From NCBI RefSeq assembly GCF_047302465.1, contig NZ_CP178621.1:1240001-1304000 (forward strand): a stretch of 64,000 nt of DNA, given 5' to 3'. Below, piece by piece: positions 16,331-24,411 of the stretch. Positions within the stretch are counted from its first letter, which is position 1, and each line of letters opens with the position of its first letter. Source of the stretch: JACMRP01 sp047302465 (GTDB taxonomy: Bacteria > Bdellovibrionota > Bdellovibrionia > Bdellovibrionales > Bdellovibrionaceae). Under the pieces are notes generated by a model. The model was not told the DNA's origin. It saw only the letters and a list, made by a program, of their open reading frames with translations, and did not search any database. The position numbers and the translations under genes were made by a program.

Positions 16331-17509
16331 ATGATGAAATTTGTAGCAACTTTGATTTTAGCCAGTTTGGTTTTCGTTCCAGGGGCTATGGCTTATTTTG
16401 TGGCAATCCCGGCGACTCAGGCACCAGTGGATTACAGTAAAGTCAGCCGCATACTGATTTCGGGTCGCGGGACTGATTTAGGCATGCAAGTTCAAGTTTC
16501 AGCTTTGGGGCGTGGTCTTTTATACCAACGCAACTTTCCAGAAGAACAAGTAGTTCTGATCTCTGTTTTTGAAAATGAAAAAAATGAAGCGATGCTAGCG
16601 AAAAATGGCTGGATCTTTTTAGTTAAGAACGATCTAAAGTTTGAAACCGATACAGCGACAAAAGAGATCCTTAAATTTGCTCGTATCCGGTCGCTGGAGT
16701 TCTTTGGTCATAACTCTCCGTCGCTAGGAACTCAAACCGACGGTTTGGGCTTTCGCTATGATTTCCGTAAATCCATCGTGACAAGTCTTGCATCGCGTTT
16801 TGTGAAAGGCGCTTATGCGATGATCCATGGGTGTAATAGTGGCTGGATCAGTGCGCCTTCTTTAGCAAAACGCTGGGGAATTGCGGTTGCAGGATCTTTC
16901 ACAGGTACCCGCTTTGAACGTTTGCACTCAGATGGTCACTTCTATGTCGCGGATGAAAAGAAAGCGCCAGATACAAACTGGGCTCGTACCAACCAGGACA
17001 TCAGCAACATGAGTTGTTCTGGAGGGGGCTGCATGCGTATGCGCTCTTCATATTCAAACTATGATGGCAAGTGGGGTGATTTTGAAGGCCCTCTATTGAT
17101 GCACTATAAGTTCTTCTGCCCAAATGAAGTGAAAGAGTGCGAGAAGAGCATGGCTTTGTCTTTGTATGGTTTCATAGCGGAAAAAAGCCTGCAGCGCTAT
17201 TCCAACTTGAATGAGTTTCGTGAAGTGGCAAAAGAATTTCTTTGCCCGGTCTATAAAGACCGTATGCTGACGAATAAGTGCGCGAACGACTTGGATCTGA
17301 TTGAATCCGGCCGTGGCGATAAAACCACGCATTATGTGGTCAATGATGATCAGCTGACTTGTAACTTCCAGTCTTGTACAGGCACGATGACTTGCGACGA
17401 TCATACCTGCACAGTGACAGGGCGTCAGTCTAAGAACTCTGAAACGATGGCCAATGAATATCTTCATTTGCTCAATGGTTTCAAAGCTCTTGAACTAGAA
17501 GGTCTTTAG
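16331..17509 (+). CDS. Secreted caspase-like fold protein (H/C dyad candidate)
   Basis: 392 residues with a signal peptide ending near Ala21. Residues 38-200 alternate strands and helices, with His127 in LEFFGHNSPS and Cys168 in AMIHGCNSGW, then IAVAGSFTGT. This order and 40-residue spacing resemble caspase-like/DUF4347 domains, where His and Cys form the catalytic dyad. The C-terminal half is Cys-rich (for example SCSGGGC and CDDHTC) and probably disulfide-bonded. No named family is certain. The ATG has GGAG six bases upstream. Its end overlaps the convergent MATE gene by four bases. A secreted peptidase is inferred. Confidence 0.6.
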   Translation: MMKFVATLILASLVFVPGAMAYFVAIPATQAPVDYSKVSRILISGRGTDLGMQVQVSALGRGLLYQRNFPEEQVVLISVFENEKNEAMLAKNGWIFLVKNDLKFETDTATKEILKFARIRSLEFFGHNSPSLGTQTDGLGFRYDFRKSIVTSLASRFVKGAYAMIHGCNSGWISAPSLAKRWGIAVAGSFTGTRFERLHSDGHFYVADEKKAPDTNWARTNQDISNMSCSGGGCMRMRSSYSNYDGKWGDFEGPLLMHYKFFCPNEVKECEKSMALSLYGFIAEKSLQRYSNLNEFREVAKEFLCPVYKDRMLTNKCANDLDLIESGRGDKTTHYVVNDDQLTCNFQSCTGTMTCDDHTCTVTGRQSKNSETMANEYLHLLNGFKALELEGL

Positions 17510-18882
17510 ACTTCGACTGTGCGCCATTTTCCTTTTTTGAAGTAACGCCACGCTAGGACCGTCATTAGTGCATGCGCCGCTGGGACCGCAATCAAAGCAC
17601 CCGTTGCGCCAAGGCTTGTGTAATACACCATTATGTAGGCAAATGGTGATTGGAAGAGCCAAAAGCAAATGACGTTAAACTTCGTTGGAGTTTTCGTGTC
17701 GCCCGCGCCATTCAAGGATTGCGAGAGCACCATACCAATACCGAAGAAGATAAAACCAGAAGCAATGATTCGTAAACTTAAAACGCCGTAATTGAAAACG
17801 GCTTCTTCAGCTGTGAAGATACCGACGATCAATTTTGCAAAAACAAGCATGATGACCATGACAACGGCCATGAAGATCGCGCTGTATTTGGTGGTAAGCC
17901 AAACGCTTTGTTCGGCGCGGTCGTATTGTTTCGCACCTAGGTTTTGACCCATCAAGGTTGCAGCGGCATTGCTAAGTCCCCAAGCTGGCAACATGAAGAA
18001 AATAAAAATACGGAATGCGATTTGCGCTCCTGCCGATGCAAGAGTTCCGCCGGATTGAGCAATCAGACGGGTGATCAGAATCCAACTGCCGCTGCCAATT
18101 AGGAATTGCAAACCTGCAGGCCACGCGACTTTGAAAACACCGGTGATAACTTGCGTATCGAAATGGAAGTGACGACCAAGAAGCTTGAGCTCTCCGTCAC
18201 CGCGTACTAGATGATAAACTTGATAAGCGACCCCCGCGCCACGGCCGATAACCGTCGCGATTGCGGCGCCCTTTAAGCCATACGCATGAATCAAGATGGG
18301 GCAGAGAACGATATTTACGCCACTTGCGATCCATAAGCTTTTCATTGCCATCGCGGCATCACCAACGCCACGGAAAATTCCGTTGATCAAGAATAGCAAC
18401 AGAATCACAAGATTTCCGCCAAGAAGAATTTGCGTAAACGAAGTTCCTTCGCTGACAACTTCAGCACTTGCACCCATCAGTTGCAAAATGGTATCCGCGT
18501 GGAAAATACCGACAAAAGAAATTACTAACGAGACTGCAATCGACATCAAAATCGCTTGCGCTGCTGCGTGGGCTGCAGAGTCCGGATTTTTTTCACCCGT
18601 ACGACGAGCGACGATTGCTGATGCTCCCGTAGCGATGGCCATGGCAACAGAATAAACGATGGTTACGGCTGCTTCAGTCAGACCGACTGTCGCAATCGCA
18701 TTGGCACCAAGACCACTTACGAAGAACATATCGACGACAGCGAAGACGCTCTCTAAACCCAACTCTAAAATCATCGGAATCGCCAGAAGGATCACGGCCT
18801 CAGGAATATTTCCTTGGGTATAGTCATGGTGTTCGCCTTTAAGGGCCTGCTTCACTGTTTGGAGGGCGCTTTTTATTTTCAT
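17506..18882 (-). CDS. MATE-family multidrug/sodium efflux protein
   Basis: 458 residues with twelve predicted membrane helices in two homologous halves. Family features include the N-terminal IPMILELGLESVFAVVDMFFVSGLG, the half-two counterpart AWPAGLQFLIGSGSW, and NAAATLMGQNLGA. MATE proteins (NorM/DinF type) export cationic drugs or metabolites using Na+ or H+ gradients. A 12-base palindrome at 18928-18939 sits 46 bases upstream of the start and could bind a regulator. Confidence 0.93.
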   Translation of the reverse strand: MKIKSALQTVKQALKGEHHDYTQGNIPEAVILLAIPMILELGLESVFAVVDMFFVSGLGANAIATVGLTEAAVTIVYSVAMAIATGASAIVARRTGEKNPDSAAHAAAQAILMSIAVSLVISFVGIFHADTILQLMGASAEVVSEGTSFTQILLGGNLVILLLFLINGIFRGVGDAAMAMKSLWIASGVNIVLCPILIHAYGLKGAAIATVIGRGAGVAYQVYHLVRGDGELKLLGRHFHFDTQVITGVFKVAWPAGLQFLIGSGSWILITRLIAQSGGTLASAGAQIAFRIFIFFMLPAWGLSNAAATLMGQNLGAKQYDRAEQSVWLTTKYSAIFMAVVMVIMLVFAKLIVGIFTAEEAVFNYGVLSLRIIASGFIFFGIGMVLSQSLNGAGDTKTPTKFNVICFWLFQSPFAYIMVYYTSLGATGALIAVPAAHALMTVLAWRYFKKGKWRTVEV

Positions 18883-18927
18883 TGCATAAGGATAGGGTGT
18901 TTGTTGTTTGGAAGGAAGTTGGACACA

Positions 18928-18939
18928 GGTCTTAAGACC
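18928..18939. promoter_or_regulatory. Palindrome upstream of MATE gene
   Basis: GGTCTTAAGACC is a perfect 12-base palindrome in the 263-base gap between the divergent MATE and prepilin genes, nearer the MATE start. Possible operator for a dimeric repressor; no known consensus matched. Confidence 0.35.
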
Positions 18940-19145
18940 AGCCCGTGGGGTTTATTTTGGCTAAACGAGGTTTTAAAGAGTCTATTTCATGGAAAAGCAG
19001 ACAACAGCATCGTCTCATACGAAATGTTAGGGACCGATAAATACTCACAGGTACTAGCAAACTGTCTCACACCCAAACCATTTGCTGTAGCATGGAAATA
19101 ACAGAAGTTTAGAGACAGAAATTTCTATTTGAATAAAATGGGTAT

Positions 19146-20024
19146 ATGCAAAAACGGGTCTTGTTGAAGCGGAATGCAGGATTTTCTTTAGTTCAGAGTT
19201 TGATTGGGGTCGCCATCTTAGGCCTCATGGCTTCGATCTTTGCCAGTCTTTCAGTTTCTCAACAGAAGCAAATTAAACATATCGAAAGAAAACAAGACGT
19301 CATTGAATTGCGGTCATACCTGACATTGGTTCTTCAACAAGCAGACATTTGCTCGTGCCAAGTGAACCCCGCGTTGACGATGGATGATAGCAACGATGCC
19401 AATTTGCATTTCAATTCAACGATCACCGATGGGTCGCAAAGTATTTCATTTTCAAAGTTGCGCACGGGGTGTGCGGTCGACAGTCCTATTTTGACTGAGG
19501 TTGATGCAAAGTTACCTTCTGGATTGCAAGTGAAGGATATCCAACTTAGAAATTTGCGACCACTGAACGGTTCCACAACTGATTGGATCGGTGAGTGGAA
19601 TATTTCATTTGCCGAGAACTCTACCGCAATTACGTTAAAGCCAATTACTATTATGCAAAAACTAAGGCTTGAAATGGCGCTGCCTTCGACGCCAACAAAT
19701 CGGTTGATCAACACTTGTACCGGCATGCAGGGGACCGGCGTTCACCACGTGGCTTCGCAAAGCGGAGCTATTGGCGTGAATCCACTGGGCACCTTGGTTA
19801 TTGATTTAGCGACCTACGGTTTTGAGGACACTTTACCGGATCCGCATATCATTGTTTCGATGAATGATGGCAACTACGATTTCTATGACCAAAATACGGT
19901 GGATGCTTATCAGTGCGGTTTTACGAAGCTTTCGAAGTTGCGTTTCCAAGTTATATGCTGGACATCGACAAACTCTTCGCCGGCTGCCAACCGGTCGTCG
20001 TTCGATTGGATGGCTGTTCAATAG
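19146..20024 (+). CDS. Type IV prepilin-like/pseudopilin protein
   Basis: 292 residues. A positively charged leader ends in Gly12, followed by FSLVQSLIGVAILGLMAS, the form of a class III signal cut by prepilin peptidase PilD. Mature position 5 is Gln17, not the usual Glu. The long C-terminal domain, with several Cys, is beta-rich and unlike major pilin; it fits a minor pilin or secretion pseudopilin. No other pilus genes are nearby. The ribosome site is weak. Bdellovibrio-like predators use type IV pili for prey entry, so this may be an accessory component. Confidence 0.78.
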   Translation: MQKRVLLKRNAGFSLVQSLIGVAILGLMASIFASLSVSQQKQIKHIERKQDVIELRSYLTLVLQQADICSCQVNPALTMDDSNDANLHFNSTITDGSQSISFSKLRTGCAVDSPILTEVDAKLPSGLQVKDIQLRNLRPLNGSTTDWIGEWNISFAENSTAITLKPITIMQKLRLEMALPSTPTNRLINTCTGMQGTGVHHVASQSGAIGVNPLGTLVIDLATYGFEDTLPDPHIIVSMNDGNYDFYDQNTVDAYQCGFTKLSKLRFQVICWTSTNSSPAANRSSFDWMAVQ

Positions 20025-20121
20025 TGCCGGTAGGTGATGCTCAAGATGTTTAAAGACAAAGAAGGGCATTGATAGATATTCCAATTTGATATTTCTGACC
20101 ACCTCCCACACTCTCAAGCAC

Positions 20122-21387
20122 ATGAAGTCCGCGATGTGGTTTGCTTTGATTGGGGTTCTTTTCATCGTGATGGCGGTCATTTCAGCCGCATTAAAACGTC
20201 TGCCACTGACGACGGCCATTATTTATTTGCTGATCGGCTTTATTCTTGGAGAATCTGTTTTCGGTATCATCACCGTTGAACCCCTAAGAGACTTTACGCT
20301 GCTACGAGTGTTTGCTGAAATTACTGTGATTGTCTCTCTTTTTACGGCCGGCCTAAAACTACGACTTCCTTTGAACTCGCCTGAATGGAAAGCCCCATTG
20401 CGTCTTGCTACTGTCTCTATGGCTATGACGATATTTCTTTTGAGTCTGTTTGCAGTTTTTGTTCTGGGGTTTACATGGGGAGAGGCCATTTTACTGGCAG
20501 CAGTGTTGGCTCCGACTGATCCAGTTCTTGCTTCGAGTGTTCAGGTTTTGGGGCCTGCCGATCAAGACCAGCTGCGTTTCAGTTTGACGGCCGAAGCCGG
20601 TCTGAACGATGGAACGTCTTTTCCTTTCGTGATGCTGGGCCTGGGAATGTTGGGATTGCGAACTCTTGGTCCCTGGGGATCTCACTGGCTTCTTTTCGAT
20701 GTTGTCTGGGGCATCTGTGGCGGGCTTCTTATCGGAACTCTTTTGGGTGCGGGTATCGGAAAAGTCGTTATCTATCTTCGCACCCGTCATGAAGAAACCG
20801 AGACCTATGATGATTTTTTAGCCCTTGGCTTAGTGGGGCTTTCTTACGGGCTGACTGTTCTTTTGCATGCCTATGGATTTCTTGCGGTGTTTGCAGCCGG
20901 CCTTGCGCTCCGTAAAAGAGAACGCCGCGAGAGCCATCATTTGCAAGCTATGCAGGTTCCCTCCAGCGAATCTTTTCGAATAGACACTATCTCTGGGCAT
21001 ATGGCCTTAGGAGTTCTGGAATTCAATGAGCAGATGGAACGTTTAGGAGAGCTCTCGGTAGTCATTTTTCTTGGCGCCATGGTTTCGCAATCCCACTTTT
21101 CTGCCGCCGGTTTTTATATAGCTCTTTTCCTGTTCATCGTGGCTCGACCGCTGTCAGTCCTCTTTGGAATACGAACTCACAAGCATTCTCACAAAATTCT
21201 GATTTCTTGGTTCGGCATTCGCGGTGTTGGCTCGCTTTATTATTTGGCGTTTGCTCTGGAGCAAGGCTTAACGGGAGATTTTGCCCGGAAATTAACTGAA
21301 ATTACCTTGATGGTCGTGGTGGTTTCGATTGTGCTTCACGGGCTTTCTGCAGCGCCGCTCATGATTCGTCATTCAGGTCGCGAGTAA
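20122..21387 (+). CDS. CPA1-family Na+/H+ (K+/H+) antiporter
   Basis: 421 residues from ATG 20122, with about 12 membrane helices. The ion-binding motif APTDPVLAS and the following EAGLNDGTSFPFV are the signature Asp and Asn-Asp residues of NhaP/CPA1 exchangers. SWFGIRGVGSLYYLAFAL near the end is also typical. There is no cytoplasmic C-terminal tail. An in-frame TTG at 20086 could extend it by 12 residues; neither start has a strong ribosome site. It should regulate internal pH and sodium. Confidence 0.92.
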   Translation: MKSAMWFALIGVLFIVMAVISAALKRLPLTTAIIYLLIGFILGESVFGIITVEPLRDFTLLRVFAEITVIVSLFTAGLKLRLPLNSPEWKAPLRLATVSMAMTIFLLSLFAVFVLGFTWGEAILLAAVLAPTDPVLASSVQVLGPADQDQLRFSLTAEAGLNDGTSFPFVMLGLGMLGLRTLGPWGSHWLLFDVVWGICGGLLIGTLLGAGIGKVVIYLRTRHEETETYDDFLALGLVGLSYGLTVLLHAYGFLAVFAAGLALRKRERRESHHLQAMQVPSSESFRIDTISGHMALGVLEFNEQMERLGELSVVIFLGAMVSQSHFSAAGFYIALFLFIVARPLSVLFGIRTHKHSHKILISWFGIRGVGSLYYLAFALEQGLTGDFARKLTEITLMVVVVSIVLHGLSAAPLMIRHSGRE

Positions 21388-21714
21388 AAAGAAAGCCCCC
21401 ATCGAGCATCAAAACTGTGGCTTTGATTGTTGGACACGGAGTTTCTCATCAGGATATTATTCTCGACCAAGATATGTCCGCAAAGGGCCGTGGTTAAGGA
21501 TTTCCCGGCTACACTGCTGATGCCCTTCTTATGCTGAGCTGGTTGTTGTAAATTTTGTTAGGAAGCACAATCCCAATTCGGGTTACAAAATCAATTAATT
21601 GAAAAAGCAAAAAAATGGAGATACAAATCGGCCTATATTTAGGAAAAGTACTCACCGGGGGCAAAGATAGAAAATCCGCGCATTTTATCCCCTCACAAAG
21701 GAAGCAACTTAATT
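21388..21714. other. 327-base gap with possible decayed gene remnant
   Basis: No convincing gene or terminator is seen. On the minus strand the frame at about 21391-21550 reads KKGISSVAGKSLTTALCG then HILVENN, which faintly resembles the Ser-x-x-Lys region of beta-lactamase-like serine hydrolases, but with one extra residue, no start, and stops on both sides. The right end holds the promoter and AAAGGAAG ribosome site of the gene at 21715. Confidence 0.3.
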
Positions 21715-22605
21715 ATGAAAAATCTCTTTTTCACTTTCGCTGGCCTTATCTTTAGCCTTTCATCTTCTGCGGCACTCAAAACTCTCGACGGACAAGAAAC
21801 CCATGGTGGCAATGTCATTTTGGCTGAGTTCTGGAGCTATCACAATCAGGTGACCGCCACCTTTAATGCGTGCCCTCGTAGTATCGAAAATCCCTTGGTA
21901 AACACTTGGCTAAAACAAGTTGTCCAAACAGAGATTAAAACCCAGCCGCAGGTTTTTGTTGGTGCTAATAACGAACAGGAAGTCGTGGCATTGAATATGC
22001 CCAAAAGAAATCCGCCATTGATTTTGATCTCAGAAACAAAATGGCCAGCTCTAAGCTCACTGGAGAAAATAAAAATTGTGATGCACGAAACATTACCAGT
22101 ACTGGGCGTCACTGACGATGACTATATTTTTTCAGGACAGCTCTTTGATAGTTACAAGAACTGCACAAGCCCGAAATACTCAGAACAAGAGATACTCTTT
22201 AGCTTCCTGATCTGTAATAAAGCCAGCATAGAAAAGCTGGAGGGTGCTGATATCCTCTCGCTCAATCCTGCCAAAGCCATGACTATTGCGACCTACACGA
22301 ATTGTTTACCGGCAGTTCGAAAACTGCAGGACTATGGCGGCAGCTTAAAACTTTGCTATGGAAATCATCCTACTCTTTCTGCAGAAAGTCCGTTGCAGAC
22401 ATTTATATTCTCCTATCGAGATCGAAATCCAAACTACCCTGAGTTCTTCGATTTTTTAATGAATCTGGACACCTCAGAGCTTGTCACTGATTGCGACTCC
22501 GACTTTGCAAAAGCCTGTACGCTCCTAAAAAAGAATATGAGCGCATATCCAGCGAAAGCTTCCGATCTCAGCAAGCTTGGACAGAAAATAGGTTGCAGTT
22601 TGTAG
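21715..22605 (+). CDS. Secreted protein, unknown
   Basis: 296 residues with a clear signal peptide (residues 1-19, ending SSSAA). The mature start KTLDGQETHGGNVILAEF resembles other secreted Bdellovibrio-type proteins with an early HGG motif. A mid-protein IVMHETLPVLGVTDDDYIFS has a His-Glu pair followed by Gly-Val-x-Asp-Asp, which could bind metal, and the C-terminal third has paired Cys and helix-turn-helix lengths like degenerate repeats. No function assigned. The ATG has AAAGGAAG eight bases upstream. Confidence 0.72.
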   Translation: MKNLFFTFAGLIFSLSSSAALKTLDGQETHGGNVILAEFWSYHNQVTATFNACPRSIENPLVNTWLKQVVQTEIKTQPQVFVGANNEQEVVALNMPKRNPPLILISETKWPALSSLEKIKIVMHETLPVLGVTDDDYIFSGQLFDSYKNCTSPKYSEQEILFSFLICNKASIEKLEGADILSLNPAKAMTIATYTNCLPAVRKLQDYGGSLKLCYGNHPTLSAESPLQTFIFSYRDRNPNYPEFFDFLMNLDTSELVTDCDSDFAKACTLLKKNMSAYPAKASDLSKLGQKIGCSL

Positions 22606-22716
22606 TTCTGCGCCCTAGCTATGGGCCAAAAAAATGCTTTCTGGCAACGTAAAACGCCCGGTGGTTCTTTCAGAGAAATAGCATGGTAGAAGAAGCTATC
22701 AAGGAGAACCACAACT

Positions 22717-23457
22717 ATGAGAGCTCTCATTTTATTTGCAAGCATCCTATTAACTCTTTCTGCAAATGCAGAAACAACTCTCAACGTGTTCGGACCGGGT
22801 GGGCCCGCTCCGGCCATGAAGAATTGCGCCGAGGCCTTTGGTAAAGAAAAGAAGGTCAAAGTGAATGTCACAGCGGGACCTTTGGAAAAATGGGAGTCTC
22901 AGGTAGGTACCGCAGATCTGTTTTACTCTGGCTCTGAAAACATGATGGATTCTTTCCAAGAAAAGATTTCTTCTTTAGATGGTGCCACGATCCAAACACA
23001 TTACATTCGCCCCTCTGCTATTTTGGTGCGTCCCAAAAATCCTGAAAAAATTAAAGGCGTCAAAGATCTCGTCGATCGCAAGTTGAAAGTGATGGTCGTT
23101 AATGGCGCCGGTCAAGTAGGCATGTGGGAAGATATTGTTGGGCGCATGCAAAGTGCAAAAGCGCTTAGTAAGTTTCGCGCAAATATTGTGTACGCTGCTA
23201 AGAATACCGGCGAAGCCGAGAAGAAGTGGAATGAAGATAAAAGCATCGATGCTTGGCTCGTATTTAATATCTGGGGCACAAGAAATCCCGAAACGGCAGA
23301 GATCGTAAAGACCGAGCCAGAGCTAACAATCTATCGTTCCATGGGCACGGCCCTCGCTAAAAGCACAAAGCAAAAGTCGCTCGTTGAGGAGTTTGTGAAG
23401 TTCATCGAAGCCGATAGTTGCAAGAAGATGTTCGCTCGGGAAGGGTGGAGTCAGTAG
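22717..23457 (+). CDS. acfC: AcfC-like periplasmic solute-binding protein
   Basis: 246 residues with a signal peptide (1-18, ANA cut). The mature region opens TTLNVFGPGGPAPAMKNCAE, followed by KVKVNVTAGPLEKW and DLFYSGSENMM, which I recognise from accessory colonization factor AcfC, a relative of sulfate/molybdate-type class II binding proteins. It probably captures a small anion or metabolite. No ABC permease lies beside it. The ATG follows AAGGAGAA. It converges with the gene ending at 23462, four bases away. Confidence 0.82.
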   Translation: MRALILFASILLTLSANAETTLNVFGPGGPAPAMKNCAEAFGKEKKVKVNVTAGPLEKWESQVGTADLFYSGSENMMDSFQEKISSLDGATIQTHYIRPSAILVRPKNPEKIKGVKDLVDRKLKVMVVNGAGQVGMWEDIVGRMQSAKALSKFRANIVYAAKNTGEAEKKWNEDKSIDAWLVFNIWGTRNPETAEIVKTEPELTIYRSMGTALAKSTKQKSLVEEFVKFIEADSCKKMFAREGWSQ

Positions 23458-23461
23458 AGTA

Positions 23462-23749
23462 CTAAAGCTCGCCGATCGCGATATTAAAATCGTGTTCTGA
23501 AATCGCCTCGATGCCTTCATCCTCTAACAGATCCTGAACTAAGACCTGAGCATCAAGAAGCTTGTCCGTGTTGTCGCTCACAAAGCTCGTGGTGAAGATG
23601 ATTTTCTTTTTATTGTTGTCGGCGCCGATGACGGCAACTTTGCCGTCGAGGGCAGTAATGAAAACGCCGCCAAGCTCTGCCGCTGTCTCGTTCAGTTCTT
23701 CGAGGTGAGTCTGGATTAGCTTCGCGGCTTCCGCTTTGATGTTTTGCAT
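23462..23749 (-). CDS. Small acidic cytoplasmic protein, unknown
   Basis: 95 residues from ATG 23749, which has AAAGGA eight bases upstream; the longer frame upstream runs through the GC-rich hairpin repeat and is not coding. A helix (1-24) leads into GGVFITALDGKVAVIGADN, a strand-turn-strand with an acidic loop, then two helices ending EHDFNIAIGEL. It has no signal peptide and a low pI. A faint likeness to Roadblock/LC7 folds is not enough for a call. Confidence 0.65.
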   Translation of the reverse strand: MQNIKAEAAKLIQTHLEELNETAAELGGVFITALDGKVAVIGADNNKKKIIFTTSFVSDNTDKLLDAQVLVQDLLEDEGIEAISEHDFNIAIGEL

Positions 23750-23865
23750 GGGGTGGTCCTTTCTAATCTCAGTAGTAACTACCATATTTTTGGCTATTTC
23801 CGGAGTTCGGAATTTTTTCCGTCTCCGATCGTAGCTCTGGGTAATGCATCGGCGGACTGGGGCTC

Positions 23866-23928
23866 GGGCCGTCCAGGCCCTCGGTCCTTCGGACCGTCTC
23901 CGACGCCCTCGGGATCGCATCCTGCGAT
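23866..23928. repeat. GC-rich cluster of three hairpins, REP-like element
   Basis: Three consecutive inverted repeats stand out from the AT-richer flanks: GGGCC(GTCCA)GGCCC at 23866-23880, CGGTCC(TTC)GGACCG at 23882-23896, and ATCGCA(TCC)TGCGAT at 23914-23928. The cluster lies in the 240-base gap upstream of the small acidic gene. Its composition differs sharply from the neighbours. Only one copy is in the window, so repetition in the genome is inferred from form, not shown. Confidence 0.55.
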
Positions 23929-23990
23929 GCCGATGAACCGTGTTTACTCGGATCTTAAGGCCGCCGCTCAATACAGACTATCGTAAAAAT

Positions 23991-24018
23991 AAAAAAGCCA
24001 CCCTTGGGTGGCTTTTTT
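23991..24018 (-). terminator. Terminator after tRNA gene
   Basis: AAAAAAGCCACC / GGTGGCTTTTTT around a four-base loop (23991-24018), 15 bases past the tRNA 3' end on the minus strand. The A-run on the left gives the T-tract for minus-strand transcripts; the symmetric T-run could also work on the plus strand. Confidence 0.8.
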
Positions 24019-24032
24019 ATTTTTAGAAAGAT

Positions 24033-24109
<77 letters not shown>

Positions 24110-24164
24110 ACACCAAGCAATGTCGCTGTGCGAAATTTCGTACTGTGACATCGATTGAGCAGCT

Positions 24165-24193
24165 TTTTTAGCGATCTAGCGCCCTCAAGTCAA
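24165..24193 (-). promoter_or_regulatory. Sigma-70-type promoter for tRNA gene
   Basis: On the minus strand TTGACT (24193-24188), a 17-base spacer, then TAAAAA (24170-24165). Transcription would start about 50 bases before the tRNA 5' end. Confidence 0.5.
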
Positions 24194-24278
24194 TCATAGA
24201 ATTTAACGGAATATGGTCGTAACACAAAATATCCCGACCCCAGCCTTTGGTATTGACTAGAGTACCACTTCTAAAATG

Positions 24279-24411
24279 CAATTGTGGTCAGAGGGATTCC
24301 CACTGATGGGAAAGTCCCTCGATTGTGACTTCTTGACGATATCAGTCCTCAAGAAGTTGCTTAAAAATATAGCAACCATAGGATCCACTATTTGGAAGGG
24401 GGACCCTCGAA
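24279..24411 (+). promoter_or_regulatory. Strongly structured 5' leader, riboswitch-like candidate
   Basis: The 302-base gap before the lipoprotein gene ends in stacked hairpins. Stem 1: CAAT/ATTG outer, GAGGGA (24291-24296)/TCCCTC (24315-24320), TTCCC/GGGAA inner. Stem 2: ACTTCTTGA (24328-24336)/TCAAGAAGT (24349-24357). Stem 3: GTTGCT (24356-24361)/AGCAAC (24371-24376), which shares two bases with stem 2, so the two compete. The ribosome site GGAAGGGGG (near 24394-24402) could pair with TTCCC or TCCCTC of stem 1. No known riboswitch consensus fits. The first half of the gap (24110-24278) shows only the tRNA promoter. Confidence 0.45.

Noticed and set aside
18814..19101. 95-codon plus-strand frame and tiny ORFs between MATE and prepilin genes
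   Set aside because: Overlaps the MATE start region, lacks a ribosome site and shows no protein features.
23750..23971. N-terminal extension of the small acidic protein reading Arg-rich
   Set aside because: It runs through the GC-rich hairpins and gives low-complexity Arg-rich text; ATG 23749 with its ribosome site is the real start.
24253..24277. TTGACT ... TAAAAT pair before the structured leader
   Set aside because: Spacer is only 13 bases, too short for a normal sigma-70 promoter.
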